Assembly (NCBI GenBank): GCA_963759115.1
Contig: CAVWXT010000001.1
Span: 930,001 to 994,000 of the forward strand
Source: CAVWXT01 sp963759115
Lineage (GTDB): Bacteria > Planctomycetota > Planctomycetia > Pirellulales > Thermoguttaceae
Direction of reading: 5' to 3'
Length of the DNA stretch: 64,000 nt
The notes under the pieces were generated by a model, which saw only the letters and a program-made list of their open reading frames with translations, was not told the DNA's origin and made no database searches. The position numbers and the translations under genes were made by a program. Positions 38,637 to 48,052 of the stretch are shown piece by piece. The stretch's first letter is position 1, and each line of letters starts with the position of its first letter.

Positions 38637-39732
38637 ATGGACCAGCCCCCCCAAGCGGCAGGATTTCCGCAACCGCCCGTTCGGCCCCAAGTCGTTCCCG
38701 AGGCCGATTTCGCCCCCGCCGCCGCGGAAGTCGGGGGTGTTGGCACGCCTGTTCCGGTTCTTCCTAGTGCTGGGCCTGCTCGGCTTCGCTGGCGCTGAAC
38801 GCCGTCCTGTTTGCCGTGGTCGGAATCGTCGGATTCGGCTCGTTGATCGGACGGGCCGGGTGCAGGAGAAATACGTTCGCGCTGAACCGACACGGCGCCG
38901 ACAAGGTGGCCATCCTTTCGATCGAAGGCACGATCCTCAGCGGCGAAGGGTTCTTCAAGCAGCAGATCGACCATGCCCGGAAGGACACCGAGGACGGCAA
39001 CCTTGAAGGCGATCGTGGTCCGCGTCAACTCGCCCGGCGGCACCATCACCGGCAGCGACTACATGCTGCACCACCTCCGCAAGCTCGCGGAAGACACCCA
39101 CATTCCCATCGTGGTCAGCATGGGCGGGCTGGCCGCCAGCGGCGGCTACTACGTGTCGATGTGCGTCGGCGATACGCCCGAGACGATCTTCGCCGAGCCG
39201 ACCACCTGGACCGGCTCGATCGGCGTGATCATTCCGCACTACAACGTCGCCGATCTGATGAAGAAATGGGGAATCCAAGAGGATGCCGTCGCCAGCCATC
39301 ATCTAAAGACCATGGGCAGCATCGCCCGCAAAATGACCGAGGAAGAGCGCAAGATCTTTCAGCAATTGGTCGACGAGGGCTTCACCCAGTTCAAGGACGT
39401 CATCAAGGCACGGCCGGCCCAAGTTCCGAAACGATCCCGCGGCCCTCGACAAGCTGGCCACCGGACAGGTCTTCACCGCCACGCAGGCCTTGGAAAACGG
39501 CCTGATCGACAAGATCGGGTTCATCGAGGATGCCATTGATCGGGCGATCAAGTTGGCCGGACTGGACAAGGAGAACGTCAAGGTGGTGAAGTACAAGGCC
39601 GAACCACGGCTATCGGACCTTCTTCTGGGCCAGAGCCGCGTCCAGCCTTCCCTCGATCTGGCCACGTTGTTGGAGGCCACGACGCCCCGCGCCTACTACC
39701 TTTGCACGTGGCTCCCCGCGCTGAAGGAGTAA
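38637..39732 (+). CDS. sppA: Signal peptide peptidase SppA (S49), several frame breaks, stop inside a RAYT end
   Basis: ATG 38637 with GAAAGG upstream. Proline-rich cytosolic N-terminus, then after a break near 38730 a membrane helix (LFRFFLVLGLLGF, VLFAVVGIVGFGSLIG). The protease domain: VAILSIEGTILSGEGFFKQQ, VVRVNSPGGTITGSDYML, catalytic Ser in MGGLAASGGYYVSM, GSIGVI, Lys in HHLKTMGSIARKM. Another break near 39420 precedes DPAALDKLATGQVFTATQAL. About 360 residues; it degrades signal peptides and membrane fragments. The TAA stop at 39730-39732 is the first three bases of the inverted repeat that bounds the RAYT element, so the original C-terminus may have differed. Confidence 0.8.
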
Positions 39733-40505
39733 AGGGGACAGGCGCATATATTGGGAAGCATGGGCAGTTCGGCGCGTTTACGAATGATTCTTGTGCGGGC
39801 GACCACGACCGCGAAGCGTTGATTGCAGGCCAAGTTGCTCGGCCGCCTGCTTGGTCCAAGCCACAGTGCCGTACGGGCCGCCGCGGTGAAGACAGCCGCG
39901 GATGGCCTCCAACTCGGCTTCTGTCTGCGGCGAGTTGACGTATTCGATCCAGTCGGACGGTTCGGGCAATGGCCACTCGGCCAGTAAGGCACTCCGTGCC
40001 TGCCGCACTCGCTGTTGCAGGCTTCCCCACATCCAATCTTCCGCGCGCTGAACGAGTCCGGCCCGTAAGGCGTTACGCTCGACGTACCGCACCACAGCAT
40101 AGAAATGCTCGTCGGTCTCGATGGGAAACGACTTGAACCGCCCTTGATACAAGTGTCCGTAGCCGACACGCAACTTCGCCCGTTGCCAGCGCTGCGTGTG
40201 CATGTTCGCCAGCCGTTGCATGAACGTGGACAGATCGCCATCGCGTTGCGGCCAAAGGACAAAATGCCAATGGTTCGGCATCCAGCAGTATGCGCAGATG
40301 CGTACCGGTGTAGTGCGAAGCGTCTGCTCCACGACGCGATGGAAGGCGTCGTAGTCATGGTCATCCTGAAAGATCTGCATCCGCGCCACGCCCCGATTGA
40401 GCACGTGAAAGAGCATCCCTCCGGCGCGACTCTTGCGGTTCGGGGCATGACCGCAATCTTACGTAAACATCTCATATTCGTCAATATATGCGCCTGTCCC
40501 CTTTA
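39730..40505 (-). mobile_element. Complete RAYT element (REP-associated transposase with its terminal palindromes)
   Basis: A 776-bp unit bounded by 24-bp perfect inverted repeats at 39730-39753 and 40482-40505; each starts TAAAGGGGACAGGCGC and continues ATATATTG. It holds one gene, the Y1-type transposase. The repeat core AAAGGGGACAGG is shared with the two palindromes in the kinase gene at 10.5 and 10.8 kb. Outside the right end, CTTTAACGTTCC is repeated in tandem (40501-40526). Confidence 0.8.
39778..40448 (-). CDS. REP-associated tyrosine transposase (Y1_Tnp/IS200-like, RAYT), one frame break
   Basis: About 223 residues. The start MPRTARVAPEG at ATG 40448 joins MLFHVLNRGVARMQIFQDD after one missing base near 40416, probably in a G run. 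The HUH motif is HWHFVLWP, preceded by the typical CAYCWMPN. The catalytic Tyr lies in FYAVVRYVERNALRAG, the RAYT form; YQGRFKSFPIE is another family mark. RAYTs nick and rejoin single-stranded REP palindromes and are thought to spread them. It is enclosed by inverted repeats matching palindromes elsewhere in this window. Confidence 0.9.
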
Positions 40506-40665
40506 ACGTTCCCTTTAACGTTCCCCCTTTCTGCGGGATCCTAAAGTTTCACCGTCTGGTTGACGATAACGATTGCAACGATTTTTTCGGCCGTAAGGGT
40601 TTTATGTACGGCACAAGGTTGGGTGAATGGGAAGAATCGCCCCCCAAGGTAAACGGAGGTGGCCC

Positions 40666-40917
40666 ATGACGGGCTTGATCAACCAGCGGCACCATCTGCG
40701 AAATCTTTTGCTCGGCCTGGGACTACTGGCCTGCGTAGGACTCAGTGGCTGTCAAGTCGTGACCGGTGGTCAGACATTGCCCAGCCCGTACTACATGAAA
40801 GACGACGTGCAGTATTACCCGCCGGGGCCAGAGTTCAAGTGCGCTCGGGAAGCCGCTGCCCAGAAGGCGTACAGTCAAGAGCAGGCGCAAGAGGCGGTCC
40901 GACGTCAATCGCCTTGA
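40666..40917 (+). CDS. Small lipoprotein
   Basis: 83 residues from ATG 40666, with GGAGG 7 nt upstream. Signal sequence NLLLGLGLLACVGLSGC with the lipobox L-S-G-C; the mature part is short, Tyr/Pro-rich (TLPSPYYMKDDVQYYPPGPE) and ends in Ala/Gln-rich helix. Sequences of this pattern are frequent in planctomycetes, but I know no function for them. Stands alone between the RAYT element and a membrane protein gene. Confidence 0.75.
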   Translation: MTGLINQRHHLRNLLLGLGLLACVGLSGCQVVTGGQTLPSPYYMKDDVQYYPPGPEFKCAREAAAQKAYSQEQAQEAVRRQSP

Positions 40918-41127
40918 GTACACGCCGAACGCCTGCTGACCGCGATTGTCCCAGGTTGCCGAGTCAATCTGCCGACACGCGCATGTCAGGGGCGTAACGG
41001 GGGGGACGGCGCCTTGCGTTGCTGGCGTCTAAGGTGCTGAGTGCCGCCACCCGGCACCCCTTGGACGTCAGCAGCGCAAGGATTTTCTGTTTTCGCTCCT
41101 GTCTGAGCCAGTCTTCGTTTTCACGCC

Positions 41128-41457
41128 ATGCCCGAGCTAACGCAATCGCCGGCGGTTCAGCACTGGATCTACGTGGTGTTGATCTGGGTGGGTTTCGGTA
41201 CGTTGGCCGGCTTGTTGGCCACCGTGGTCTTCCCCCTCCGCCGCGTTGGGCCTTTCTCGGCCGTGGTCTTGGGCATTGGCGGTAGCACGATCGGACTGTT
41301 GGGGTTGAGTTGGCTCTTTCCCAGGCACGAGTTGAATCCCATCAGCCCACTCGGTTTCTTCGCCGCCACGATCGGCGCGTTCGTTCTGCTGGTACTCTAC
41401 CGTCTGGGGGGCCTCTGTTTCTTCCGGCAAGGGGACGAGGCAGGCAAGAAAAGGTAG
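41128..41457 (+). CDS. Small membrane protein, GlsB/YeaQ/YmgE-like
   Basis: 109 residues with three hydrophobic segments (YVVLIWVGFGTLAGLLATVV, VVLGIGGSTIGLLGLSWLF, FFAATIGAFVLLVLYRLGGL). The glycine-rich G-x2-A-G and G-I-G-G-S-x-I-G pattern resembles the transglycosylase-associated/YeaQ family of stress-induced inner-membrane proteins. Function within that family is not known in detail. No clear operon; MoxR begins 204 nt further on. Confidence 0.65.
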   Translation: MPELTQSPAVQHWIYVVLIWVGFGTLAGLLATVVFPLRRVGPFSAVVLGIGGSTIGLLGLSWLFPRHELNPISPLGFFAATIGAFVLLVLYRLGGLCFFRQGDEAGKKR

Positions 41458-41661
41458 GGGCAACGCGGGCGGCCGGCGCGCCATGATCGCGCCGCTTCGT
41501 CGCCCTTCCGGCGCGGCCGCCGGGCATGGCCTTGTCCCTGGGACCACCGGTCGCCACATCGCACCAGAAGCCCCGGTCGCGGTTTGTCGCTTCACAGGTA
41601 CACCGCCGGCGAAACTGCTGCGGGACTTGCCGCCGCACGGGTTTCCGCCGATACTGGTGGG

Positions 41662-42603
41662 ATGCAAAATGACACCGCCTCCCTAGTCGAACTGTTGCAG
41701 CAGAACATCTCTCGCGTGGTCCTTGGCAAGCCCGAAGCGGTTCAATTGACCGTGGTGGCGCTCCTGGCGGGCGAACACGTGCTCTTGGAGGACGTGCCCG
41801 GCGTGGGCAAGACGCTGATGGGCAAGGCCATCGCCCGCAGCCTCGCCGGCAAGTTCCACCGCATTCAGTTCACCCCGGACCTGATGCCCGCCGACATAAC
41901 CGGCAGCAGTCTCTACAACAGCCAGACGCGGGAGTTCGCGTTCAGCGCCGGTCCGATCTTTGCCAACATCGTGTTGGCCGACGAGATCAACCGCGCCACG
42001 CCGCGTACGCAGAGTGCCTTGCTGGAGTCGATGAGCGAACGGCAGGTTTCCGCGGACGGCCAGACCCATCCCCTGCCACGGCCGTTCATGGTCATTGCTA
42101 CGCAGAACCCGGTGGAGTTTGAGGGCACGTACCCTTTGCCCGAAAGTCAGCTCGATCAATTCCTGCTCCGCATTCCGCTGGGCTATCCGCGGCGGGAAGT
42201 CGAACTCCAGGTGCTCAGCACCCACCGCGACGGCGAACCGGTCGATTTGCTGGAGCCCGTCCTCGACTGCCAGCAGGTGGCCTCGCTGCAGACCGCCGTA
42301 CGGCAGGTGCAGGCGGAGGATGGAATCAATGAATACCTCCTCGACATCGTTCAGGCCACGCGGCGTTGCGATGAGTTGCGGGTGGGGGTGAGCACTCGGG
42401 GCGTGCTGGCGTTGTATCGGGCCGCGCAGGCGGCCGCGCTGGTCGCCGGCCGGCAGTACGTGGTGCCCGACAACGTCAAGCGACTGGCGATTCCCGTGCT
42501 CGCCCATCGCGTGATTCCCAGGGATTATCTGCACGGCGGGCAGCGTGAGACCGTCGAGTCGTTGATCGAGAAGCTGATCGACGAAGTGCCCGTGCCGGAA
42601 TAG
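41662..42603 (+). CDS. MoxR-type AAA+ ATPase
   Basis: 313 residues, intact. Walker A in HVLLEDVPGVGKTLMGKAIA, Walker B in NIVLADEINRATPRTQSALL, sensor 1 VIATQNPVEFEGTYPLPESQ, Arg finger region LDQFLLRIPLGYP, and the C-terminal lid with STRGVLALYRAAQAAALV. MoxR proteins act as chaperones that insert cofactors or mature partner complexes. It is the first gene of a MoxR-DUF58-transglutaminase operon (gaps of 4 and 6 nt), a conserved arrangement thought to work at the membrane. Confidence 0.92.
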   Translation: MQNDTASLVELLQQNISRVVLGKPEAVQLTVVALLAGEHVLLEDVPGVGKTLMGKAIARSLAGKFHRIQFTPDLMPADITGSSLYNSQTREFAFSAGPIFANIVLADEINRATPRTQSALLESMSERQVSADGQTHPLPRPFMVIATQNPVEFEGTYPLPESQLDQFLLRIPLGYPRREVELQVLSTHRDGEPVDLLEPVLDCQQVASLQTAVRQVQAEDGINEYLLDIVQATRRCDELRVGVSTRGVLALYRAAQAAALVAGRQYVVPDNVKRLAIPVLAHRVIPRDYLHGGQRETVESLIEKLIDEVPVPE

Positions 42604-42607
42604 AACG

Positions 42608-43801
42608 ATGTTCCTCCGACGTCCCACTACGATTTGCCGCGAGGGTTGTTACTACTTCGCGATCATGGCGGTCGTCCTCGGGGGGGCGATCCTCCACGGG
42701 CTCAACTTGCTGCTGATTCTATCCGGCATGTTGCTTGGCCCGCTGCTGCTGAATTGGCGGCTGGTGGGGGCAACTTTGCGCGGACTACGCATTCAGCGAC
42801 GGTTGCCGCTGGCGCCCTGCCGCGGGTGATATGCTGTCGGTCAGCCTTCATCTCGAGAACCTCCGGCCACGACTGGCGAGTTGGGCCGTCGTGGCCGAAG
42901 ACCAAGTCCGGCGGGAGGCCGGCGACGGTCGCAACAATCATCGCCGCCAGCCGCCCTTGCGTCCCCAATCGCTGTTTCCCTATGTGCCCGCCGGCGACTC
43001 GCGCAAGACCGCGTACTGTGGTCGGATCGTGGAGCGCGGCCGCTATCGGTTCGGCCCGCTGCGACTTTCGACGCGGTTCCCATTCGGGCTGTTCTCGCGC
43101 ACGATCACGGTGGCGGAGACCGAGACGCTGACCGTGTTGCCCCGGCTGGGACACCTGACGGAAAGTTGGGCCGCGCGGCGGCTGGAGGCCTTCGCCGGCG
43201 CCGACCGTCGCCGCGGGCAAGCCGGGCCCGAGGGCGACTTCTACGGGGTGCGCGAATGGCGCAGCGGCGACGGCCGCCGGTTGGTCCATTGGCGCAGTTC
43301 CGCCCGCCTCGACCGGCTCGTCGTGCGGCAGTTCGAGCGGCCGCGAAACCGCGACGTGGCCGTGGTGCTCGACCTCAGGCCGCCCGACCCGCCCGGCGCC
43401 GAACACCTGGAGAACGTGGAGCTGGCGGTCAGTTTCGCGGCCACGGTATTGACCGACGTGTGCCGCAAGGGCGGCAGCAACGTCCATCTGGCCGTGAGCA
43501 ATTCGGGACCGGAATGCTTTGGGGGAGCGGCTTCACCGGCGCTGTTGCAGGGGCTGATGGAACAACTGGCGATCGTCGAGACTCCCCCCGCGACACGCTT
43601 CCGTCGCTGCTGGCGTACGCCCTGCAGCGGATCGACGCCGGCACCGAGATCGTGCTGGTGAGTACGCGAGCGATCAATTTGACCGACGCCGAGCAATTCG
43701 CCTCCCTTTGGTCCAACCCCGTCTTGCGCGAGCGGGCGCGGCACATCCGATGCGTCAATACGTCGAGTGAACAGTTGTCGCAGTTCTTTGCCGCGGAGTA
43801 G
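42608..43801 (+). CDS. DUF58 membrane protein, two frame breaks
   Basis: About 395 residues. Two N-terminal hydrophobic segments (FAIMAVVLGGAILHGLNLLL, LSGMLLGPLLLNWRLV) follow ATG 42608. After a break near 42825 comes the beta-rich part (LSVSLHLENLRPRL, RGRYRFGPLRLSTRFPFGLF) and the DUF58 signature GVREWRSGDGRRLVHWRSSA with LVVRQFERP. The vWA-like end (VAVVLDLRPP, LAVSFAATVLTDV) changes frame near 43580 and ends GTEIVLVSTRAINLTD. Encoded between MoxR and TgpA. Confidence 0.85.
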
Positions 43802-43807
43802 CCTGCC

Positions 43808-46176
43808 GTGCTGTATCTCGAACGCCTGCTCCAGATCAACATGGCAACGCTGGCAGCGCTCGGCGCGCTGATGCTGGGCATGGGCGAACGGAGCGTGTGG
43901 ACGCCCCTCTTGGTGGCCACCGCGGCGGCGGCCTCGGTGTGGCTGACCGACGTCACCGGCTGGTTCCGCTTGAGCCGCCGCGTGGTCAACGTGCTGATGC
44001 TCCTGGCCGCCGCGAATTCGATCTACGAGTTGTACCAGTTGGGGACGGCGCTCCAGGCCCTCGGCCTGGCCCGGTACGTGCTCTGCCTCCAGATCATTCT
44101 CATGTTCCAGCAGAAGGACGCCCGCACGTACTGGGTGCTGGTGATCATCAGCTTGCTGCAAGTGGTGATGGCGACGCTCTTCATCCAAAGCGTGTGGTTT
44201 GGCGTGTTGCTGGTCGTCTACATGTTGCTGGGCTTCTCGGCCATGACCTTGTTGCTCATGCACCGCGAGTGGGAGCGCCGTCGGCTGGCGGCGGCACTTC
44301 CTGCCCCGGCCTCTTCCAAGGGCCGGGGAGACGCCGCGCGGTGGCCGCTGGCCGGCCAACATACGGAGTTCGCCAGTTCGGCGGGCGGCAGCAGCCGAGT
44401 GGGAATCGGACGCGACCTGTTCCGCCGAGTGAGACGGATGGGGCTGCAAACCCTGGCCTTCGCTCTGCTGCTGTTCTTCGCGGTGCCGCGATTTGAGCAA
44501 TTCAGGTGGCAAAGCCCGATGACCGAAGCCACGTCCGTGACCGGTTTCAACGAGACCGTCACACTCAGCGACACGGGCCAAATCGCCGAAAGCCGCGACG
44601 AGGTGCTGCGAGTGCGATTCTACCGGCCCGATAGCGACGTCTCCGAGTTTGTTAACGGTGAAATCTACCTGCAAGGCGGAATACTGACGGACTATGGTCA
44701 CGGCCGTTGGCAGCCGCCGCCGCGGTTTACGGGCGCCGCCATGCATGCGGAGCAACTGCCGCTCAGGGCCCGGCTGGTGCAGGAGAAGATCACCATCGAG
44801 GGCATGGACCGCGACGACCTCTTCTTTGTACCCCCTCTAGTGGTAGTAAAAACTGATCTCGACATCTTTGTCGATAACCCCCACGAACGAATGCGGCGCT
44901 CCTCCGACCGTCGCAAAGAGAAGTTTCTGTACGAAGTGGCGACGACCGCGATCGTCGACGGGAACCAAATGCCGCTGGTGCCGGAGTTGTGGGAGAGACC
45001 CGACGACGAATCGCCCGAATCCCGGCTGATCGGCCACACCCAGGACTTGCCAAAACTGGCGGAGTTGGCCAGACGTTGGTTCGCCGAATCGGGCCTACTC
45101 CCGACGGATCGACTTGGCCGCGGCACGCTTCCTGGAGCGGCAACTTGCCACCTCGGGACTCTTCGCCTACAGCCTGGAGGGTCGGACGCGCGATCCGGAC
45201 CTCGACCCGATCGAGGACTTCCTCACCCGGAACCGGTGGGGAAACTGCGAGTACTTCGCCACGGCGCTGACCCTCATGCTCCGCAGCCAGGGAATCCCGG
45301 CGCGGATGGTGGTCGGCTACAAGACCTCCGAATGGAACTCGATGGGGGAATACTTCCAGGTCCGCCAGTTGCACGCCCACACCTGGGTGCAAGTTTACCT
45401 TCGCCCCCAGCAAATTCCGCCCGAACTCAAGCAAGGTCAGGAGTTGCGCGCTTGGGATCGTTTCGGCGGATGGCTGCAGCTTGATCCCACGCCCGCCTCT
45501 CCGGCCGGCGCAGGAAGAGACGGGCTGGCTGGCCGCCATTCGCCGCGCCCGTGACTGGCTCGATTCGGCCTGGGCGAACTATGTGGTCGAGCTCGACTCT
45601 CGGCGTCAGCGCGACGCGATCTATCAACCGATCGGCAGCGCGATGCAGACCGCTTTCGAAGAGGTGACCGCTGAGAGCCGGTGGCGCGCGATGTGGGCCG
45701 TGGTCGCCGCCCTGTTGCACATCGGCGATTTTAGCGGGGTGGGCGACTGGCTGATGGCCACGGCGGCGGTCGCGGTCGTCGCGATGATCCTGGCGGGCGG
45801 CGGCTGGCTGCTGTGGTGGTGCGGGCGCCGCCTCCGCATCCGCTGGACCGGAAACCGTCCCCGACGCACTCGCCGGCGCCACGTCAAAGTCGAGTTCTAC
45901 CGCGGCTTCGAGGCCGTCTTGGCCCGGCGGGGGCTGGTGCGTGCCCCGGCCCAAACGCAGCGGGAATTCGCCGCCGCCGCCGGACTTCACTTCGCCGCGG
46001 TCACCGGCGACAGTCGGCTGGCCGCGCTGCCCGGCGTGGTCGCCGACGCCTTCTACCGCGTCCGCTATGGCCGGCAGCCCCTGGACAGCCTTCAGGCCCA
46101 GACGGTAGAACATGCGATTGCCCAACTGGCGTCAGCCCCCAAGAAGGCGAAAGGCGACGCCGGTCGCCGTGGGTAG
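43808..46176 (+). CDS. TgpA-like transglutaminase membrane protein, two frame breaks
   Basis: GTG 43808, about 785 residues. The N-terminal third has five to six membrane helices (LLVATAAAASVWLTDV, YWVLVIISLLQVVMATLFIQ, LLVVYMLLGFSAMTLLLM). The periplasmic DUF3488-like part leads to a transglutaminase core: Cys in WGNCEYFATALTLMLRSQGI, His in QLHAHTWVQVYL, Asp in GGWLQLDPTP. A last helix (AVAVVAMILAGGGWLLWWCG) and a DUF4129-like cytosolic tail (LARRGLVRAPAQTQREFAAA) close it. Breaks near 45110 and 45505. Third gene of the MoxR operon; probably modifies or cleaves envelope peptides. Confidence 0.85.
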
Positions 46177-46185
46177 GAGCAGCAC

Positions 46186-47220
46186 ATGAAAATCGGACTG
46201 GTCGGTTATCAGGGATCGGGGAAGAGCACGCTCTTCCACTGGCTGACGGGCGTGGCGCCCGACCCGGCGCTGGCCCACACCGGCCAGAGCGCCATGGCCG
46301 CGATCCCCGAACCGCGCGTGGCGCAACTCTGCCAGGTCTACCATCCGAAGAAGGTCACCCTGGCAGCGCTCGAACTGGTCGATACGCCGGGCTTGAGCCG
46401 CACGCACGAAGGCAACGCCGCACGGCTGGCGATGATCCGCGAGGCGACTTCCCTGGTGTTCGTGGTGGCGGCCTTTGACGGCAGCGATCCGACCGCTCAA
46501 CTCCGCTCCTTCGACGAAGACCTCGTCCTGGCCGACATGGAGATCGTCGCCAACCGCATCCACCGCGTCGAGGATTCTCTCAAGAAGCCGCTGCCCCGCC
46601 TGGAACACGAACAGTTGAAGCACGAACACGCCACGCTCAAGATCGTGTTGGCGGCGATGGAGTCGGGCAACCCGCTCCGCGAGTCTCACATGACCGAGGA
46701 GCAGCAGAAGGTCACTCGTTCATTCCGCCTGTTGAGCGAGAAGCGCCGGCTGGTGATCGTCAACACGGCCGACGACGAATCGCACCCCGAGCGGTTCGCT
46801 GCGCTCTCGACTCCGGAAGTGCCGGTGATGGCCGTGCCCGCCGGCTTGGAACTGGAGCTGTCGAAGATGACGCCGGAGGATCGCGCCGAGTTCGAGCGGG
46901 AGATGGGCCTGGTAGGCACCGACCGCGACCACCTCGTCCGCACGCTGCTGCAGATCTCCGGCCAGAGGATCTTCTTCACGGCGGGCGAGAAGGAAGTCCG
47001 CACGTGGTTGCTGCGGCAGGGGGGCACGGCGTTGGAAGCGGCCGACGGCATCCACACCGACCTGGCCCGCGGCTTCATCCGCGCCGAGGTGATGACCGTG
47101 AGCGACCTGGTGCGTTTGGGCAACGAGCGGGACTTGAAGGCCCAGCATCTCATGCGGCAGGAGCCGAAGGATTACGTCGTCAAGGACGACGACATTTTGT
47201 TCATTCGGTTTAGCGTGTGA
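46186..47220 (+). CDS. YchF/OLA1-like P-loop NTPase with TGS domain
   Basis: 344 residues, intact, AGGAG upstream of ATG 46186. G1 is GYQGSGKSTL (GLPNVGKST in normal YchF), G3 LVDTPGLSRTHEGNA, the position of G4 reads VIVNTADDES, and the coiled-coil insert (KKPLPRLEHEQLKHEHATLK) is present. The C-terminal TGS domain is clear: FFTAGEKEVRTWLLRQGGTA, DLARGFIRAEVMTVSDLVRL, KDYVVKDDDILFIRFSV. True YchF is a ribosome-associated ATPase. The altered G1 and shorter length suggest a planctomycete paralogue with a related, unknown role. Confidence 0.8.
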   Translation: MKIGLVGYQGSGKSTLFHWLTGVAPDPALAHTGQSAMAAIPEPRVAQLCQVYHPKKVTLAALELVDTPGLSRTHEGNAARLAMIREATSLVFVVAAFDGSDPTAQLRSFDEDLVLADMEIVANRIHRVEDSLKKPLPRLEHEQLKHEHATLKIVLAAMESGNPLRESHMTEEQQKVTRSFRLLSEKRRLVIVNTADDESHPERFAALSTPEVPVMAVPAGLELELSKMTPEDRAEFEREMGLVGTDRDHLVRTLLQISGQRIFFTAGEKEVRTWLLRQGGTALEAADGIHTDLARGFIRAEVMTVSDLVRLGNERDLKAQHLMRQEPKDYVVKDDDILFIRFSV

Positions 47221-47237
47221 GCCGATGCGGGGTCGCG

Positions 47238-47266
47238 TTGACGCCCTGCGGCGACGGAACTACAAT
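47238..47266 (+). promoter_or_regulatory. Promoter of the DUF433/PIN-like pair
   Basis: TTGACG (47238-47243), 17 nt, TACAAT (47261-47266); ATG 47340 follows after about 67 nt. Confidence 0.55.
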
Positions 47267-47339
47267 TATAGGTACTTTGTGGTAGCTGGCAGGCGACGTA
47301 CCGCTTGGCAGCATTTTTCCACATCGGGAGGCCCGTGCG

Positions 47340-47678
47340 ATGTCAATTACGCTTCAAGCCGAGCCGTTGCCCTTGGCGATGGACGAATACGGCGTGATTC
47401 GGGTGGGTGGCACAAGGGTCACGCTGGATACGATTGTTACGGCATACGAGCAAGGCGAAAAGCCCGAAGTCATCGCCGATCAGTACCCGACGGTGGCGCT
47501 GGGCGATATCTATGCGACGATCACCTTCTATCTGCGCCACCGCGAGGAGGTGGAGGCGTATCTTCGGGAGCGGGAGCGCCGCGGCGAAGAGGTCCGCCGC
47601 CAGCACGAGGCGCGTTGCCCACAGAAGGGACTGCGGGAGGGACTCGTGGCGCGCCGCGATGCGGCGCAGGAGTCCTAG
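47340..47678 (+). CDS. DUF433-domain antitoxin
   Basis: 112 residues. The DUF433 signature is present in residues 20-75: IRVGGTRVTLDTIVTAYEQG, KPEVIADQYPTVALGDIYAT, ITFYLRHREEVEAYL. This is a small winged helix-turn-helix; proteins of this type pair with PIN-like DUF5615 proteins as toxin-antitoxin modules. The C-terminus is charged. GAGG before ATG; the partner starts 6 nt after the stop. Confidence 0.85.
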   Translation: MSITLQAEPLPLAMDEYGVIRVGGTRVTLDTIVTAYEQGEKPEVIADQYPTVALGDIYATITFYLRHREEVEAYLRERERRGEEVRRQHEARCPQKGLREGLVARRDAAQES

Positions 47679-47684
47679 GTCACC

Positions 47685-48035
47685 ATGCCCCGGTTCCTTG
47701 CGGACGAAGACTTCAACAATCACGTCGTGAGGGGACTGCGACGGCGACGTCCCGAAATCGACATCGTGCGAGTGCAGGACGTTGCGCTGGGCAACGCCAA
47801 AGACCCCCTTGTGCTGGCGTGGGCGGCGGTCAACGAGCGAATCGTGCTGACGCACGACATCAGCACCCTGCCTGATTTCGCCGGCGCCCGCATCCAACGC
47901 GGCGAGCGGATGCCCGGCGTTGTCATCGCGCCGCGGCGGTTGAGCATTGCCCAAGTCATCGAAGACTTGTTGCTGCTGGCCGAGTGCAGCCGCGAAGGCG
48001 AGTGGGAGGGACGAATCATCTACCTGCCGCTGTAG
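47685..48035 (+). CDS. DUF5615 PIN-like toxin
   Basis: 116 residues. Starts RFLADEDFNNHVVRGLRRRR with the paired acidic residues of PIN-like nucleases, then DIVRVQDVALGNAKDPLVLA, RIVLTHDISTLPDFA (third and fourth acidic positions) and MPGVVIAP. DUF5615 (Mut7-C-like) proteins are the predicted nuclease partners of DUF433 antitoxins. Intact. Confidence 0.85.
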   Translation: MPRFLADEDFNNHVVRGLRRRRPEIDIVRVQDVALGNAKDPLVLAWAAVNERIVLTHDISTLPDFAGARIQRGERMPGVVIAPRRLSIAQVIEDLLLLAECSREGEWEGRIIYLPL

Positions 48036-48052
48036 CATGAACCTTCCTGCCG

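Noticed and set aside
43241..44755. 504-codon frame opposite DUF58 and the TgpA-like gene
   Set aside because: It crosses two real genes and has only low-complexity His/Gln/Arg sequence.
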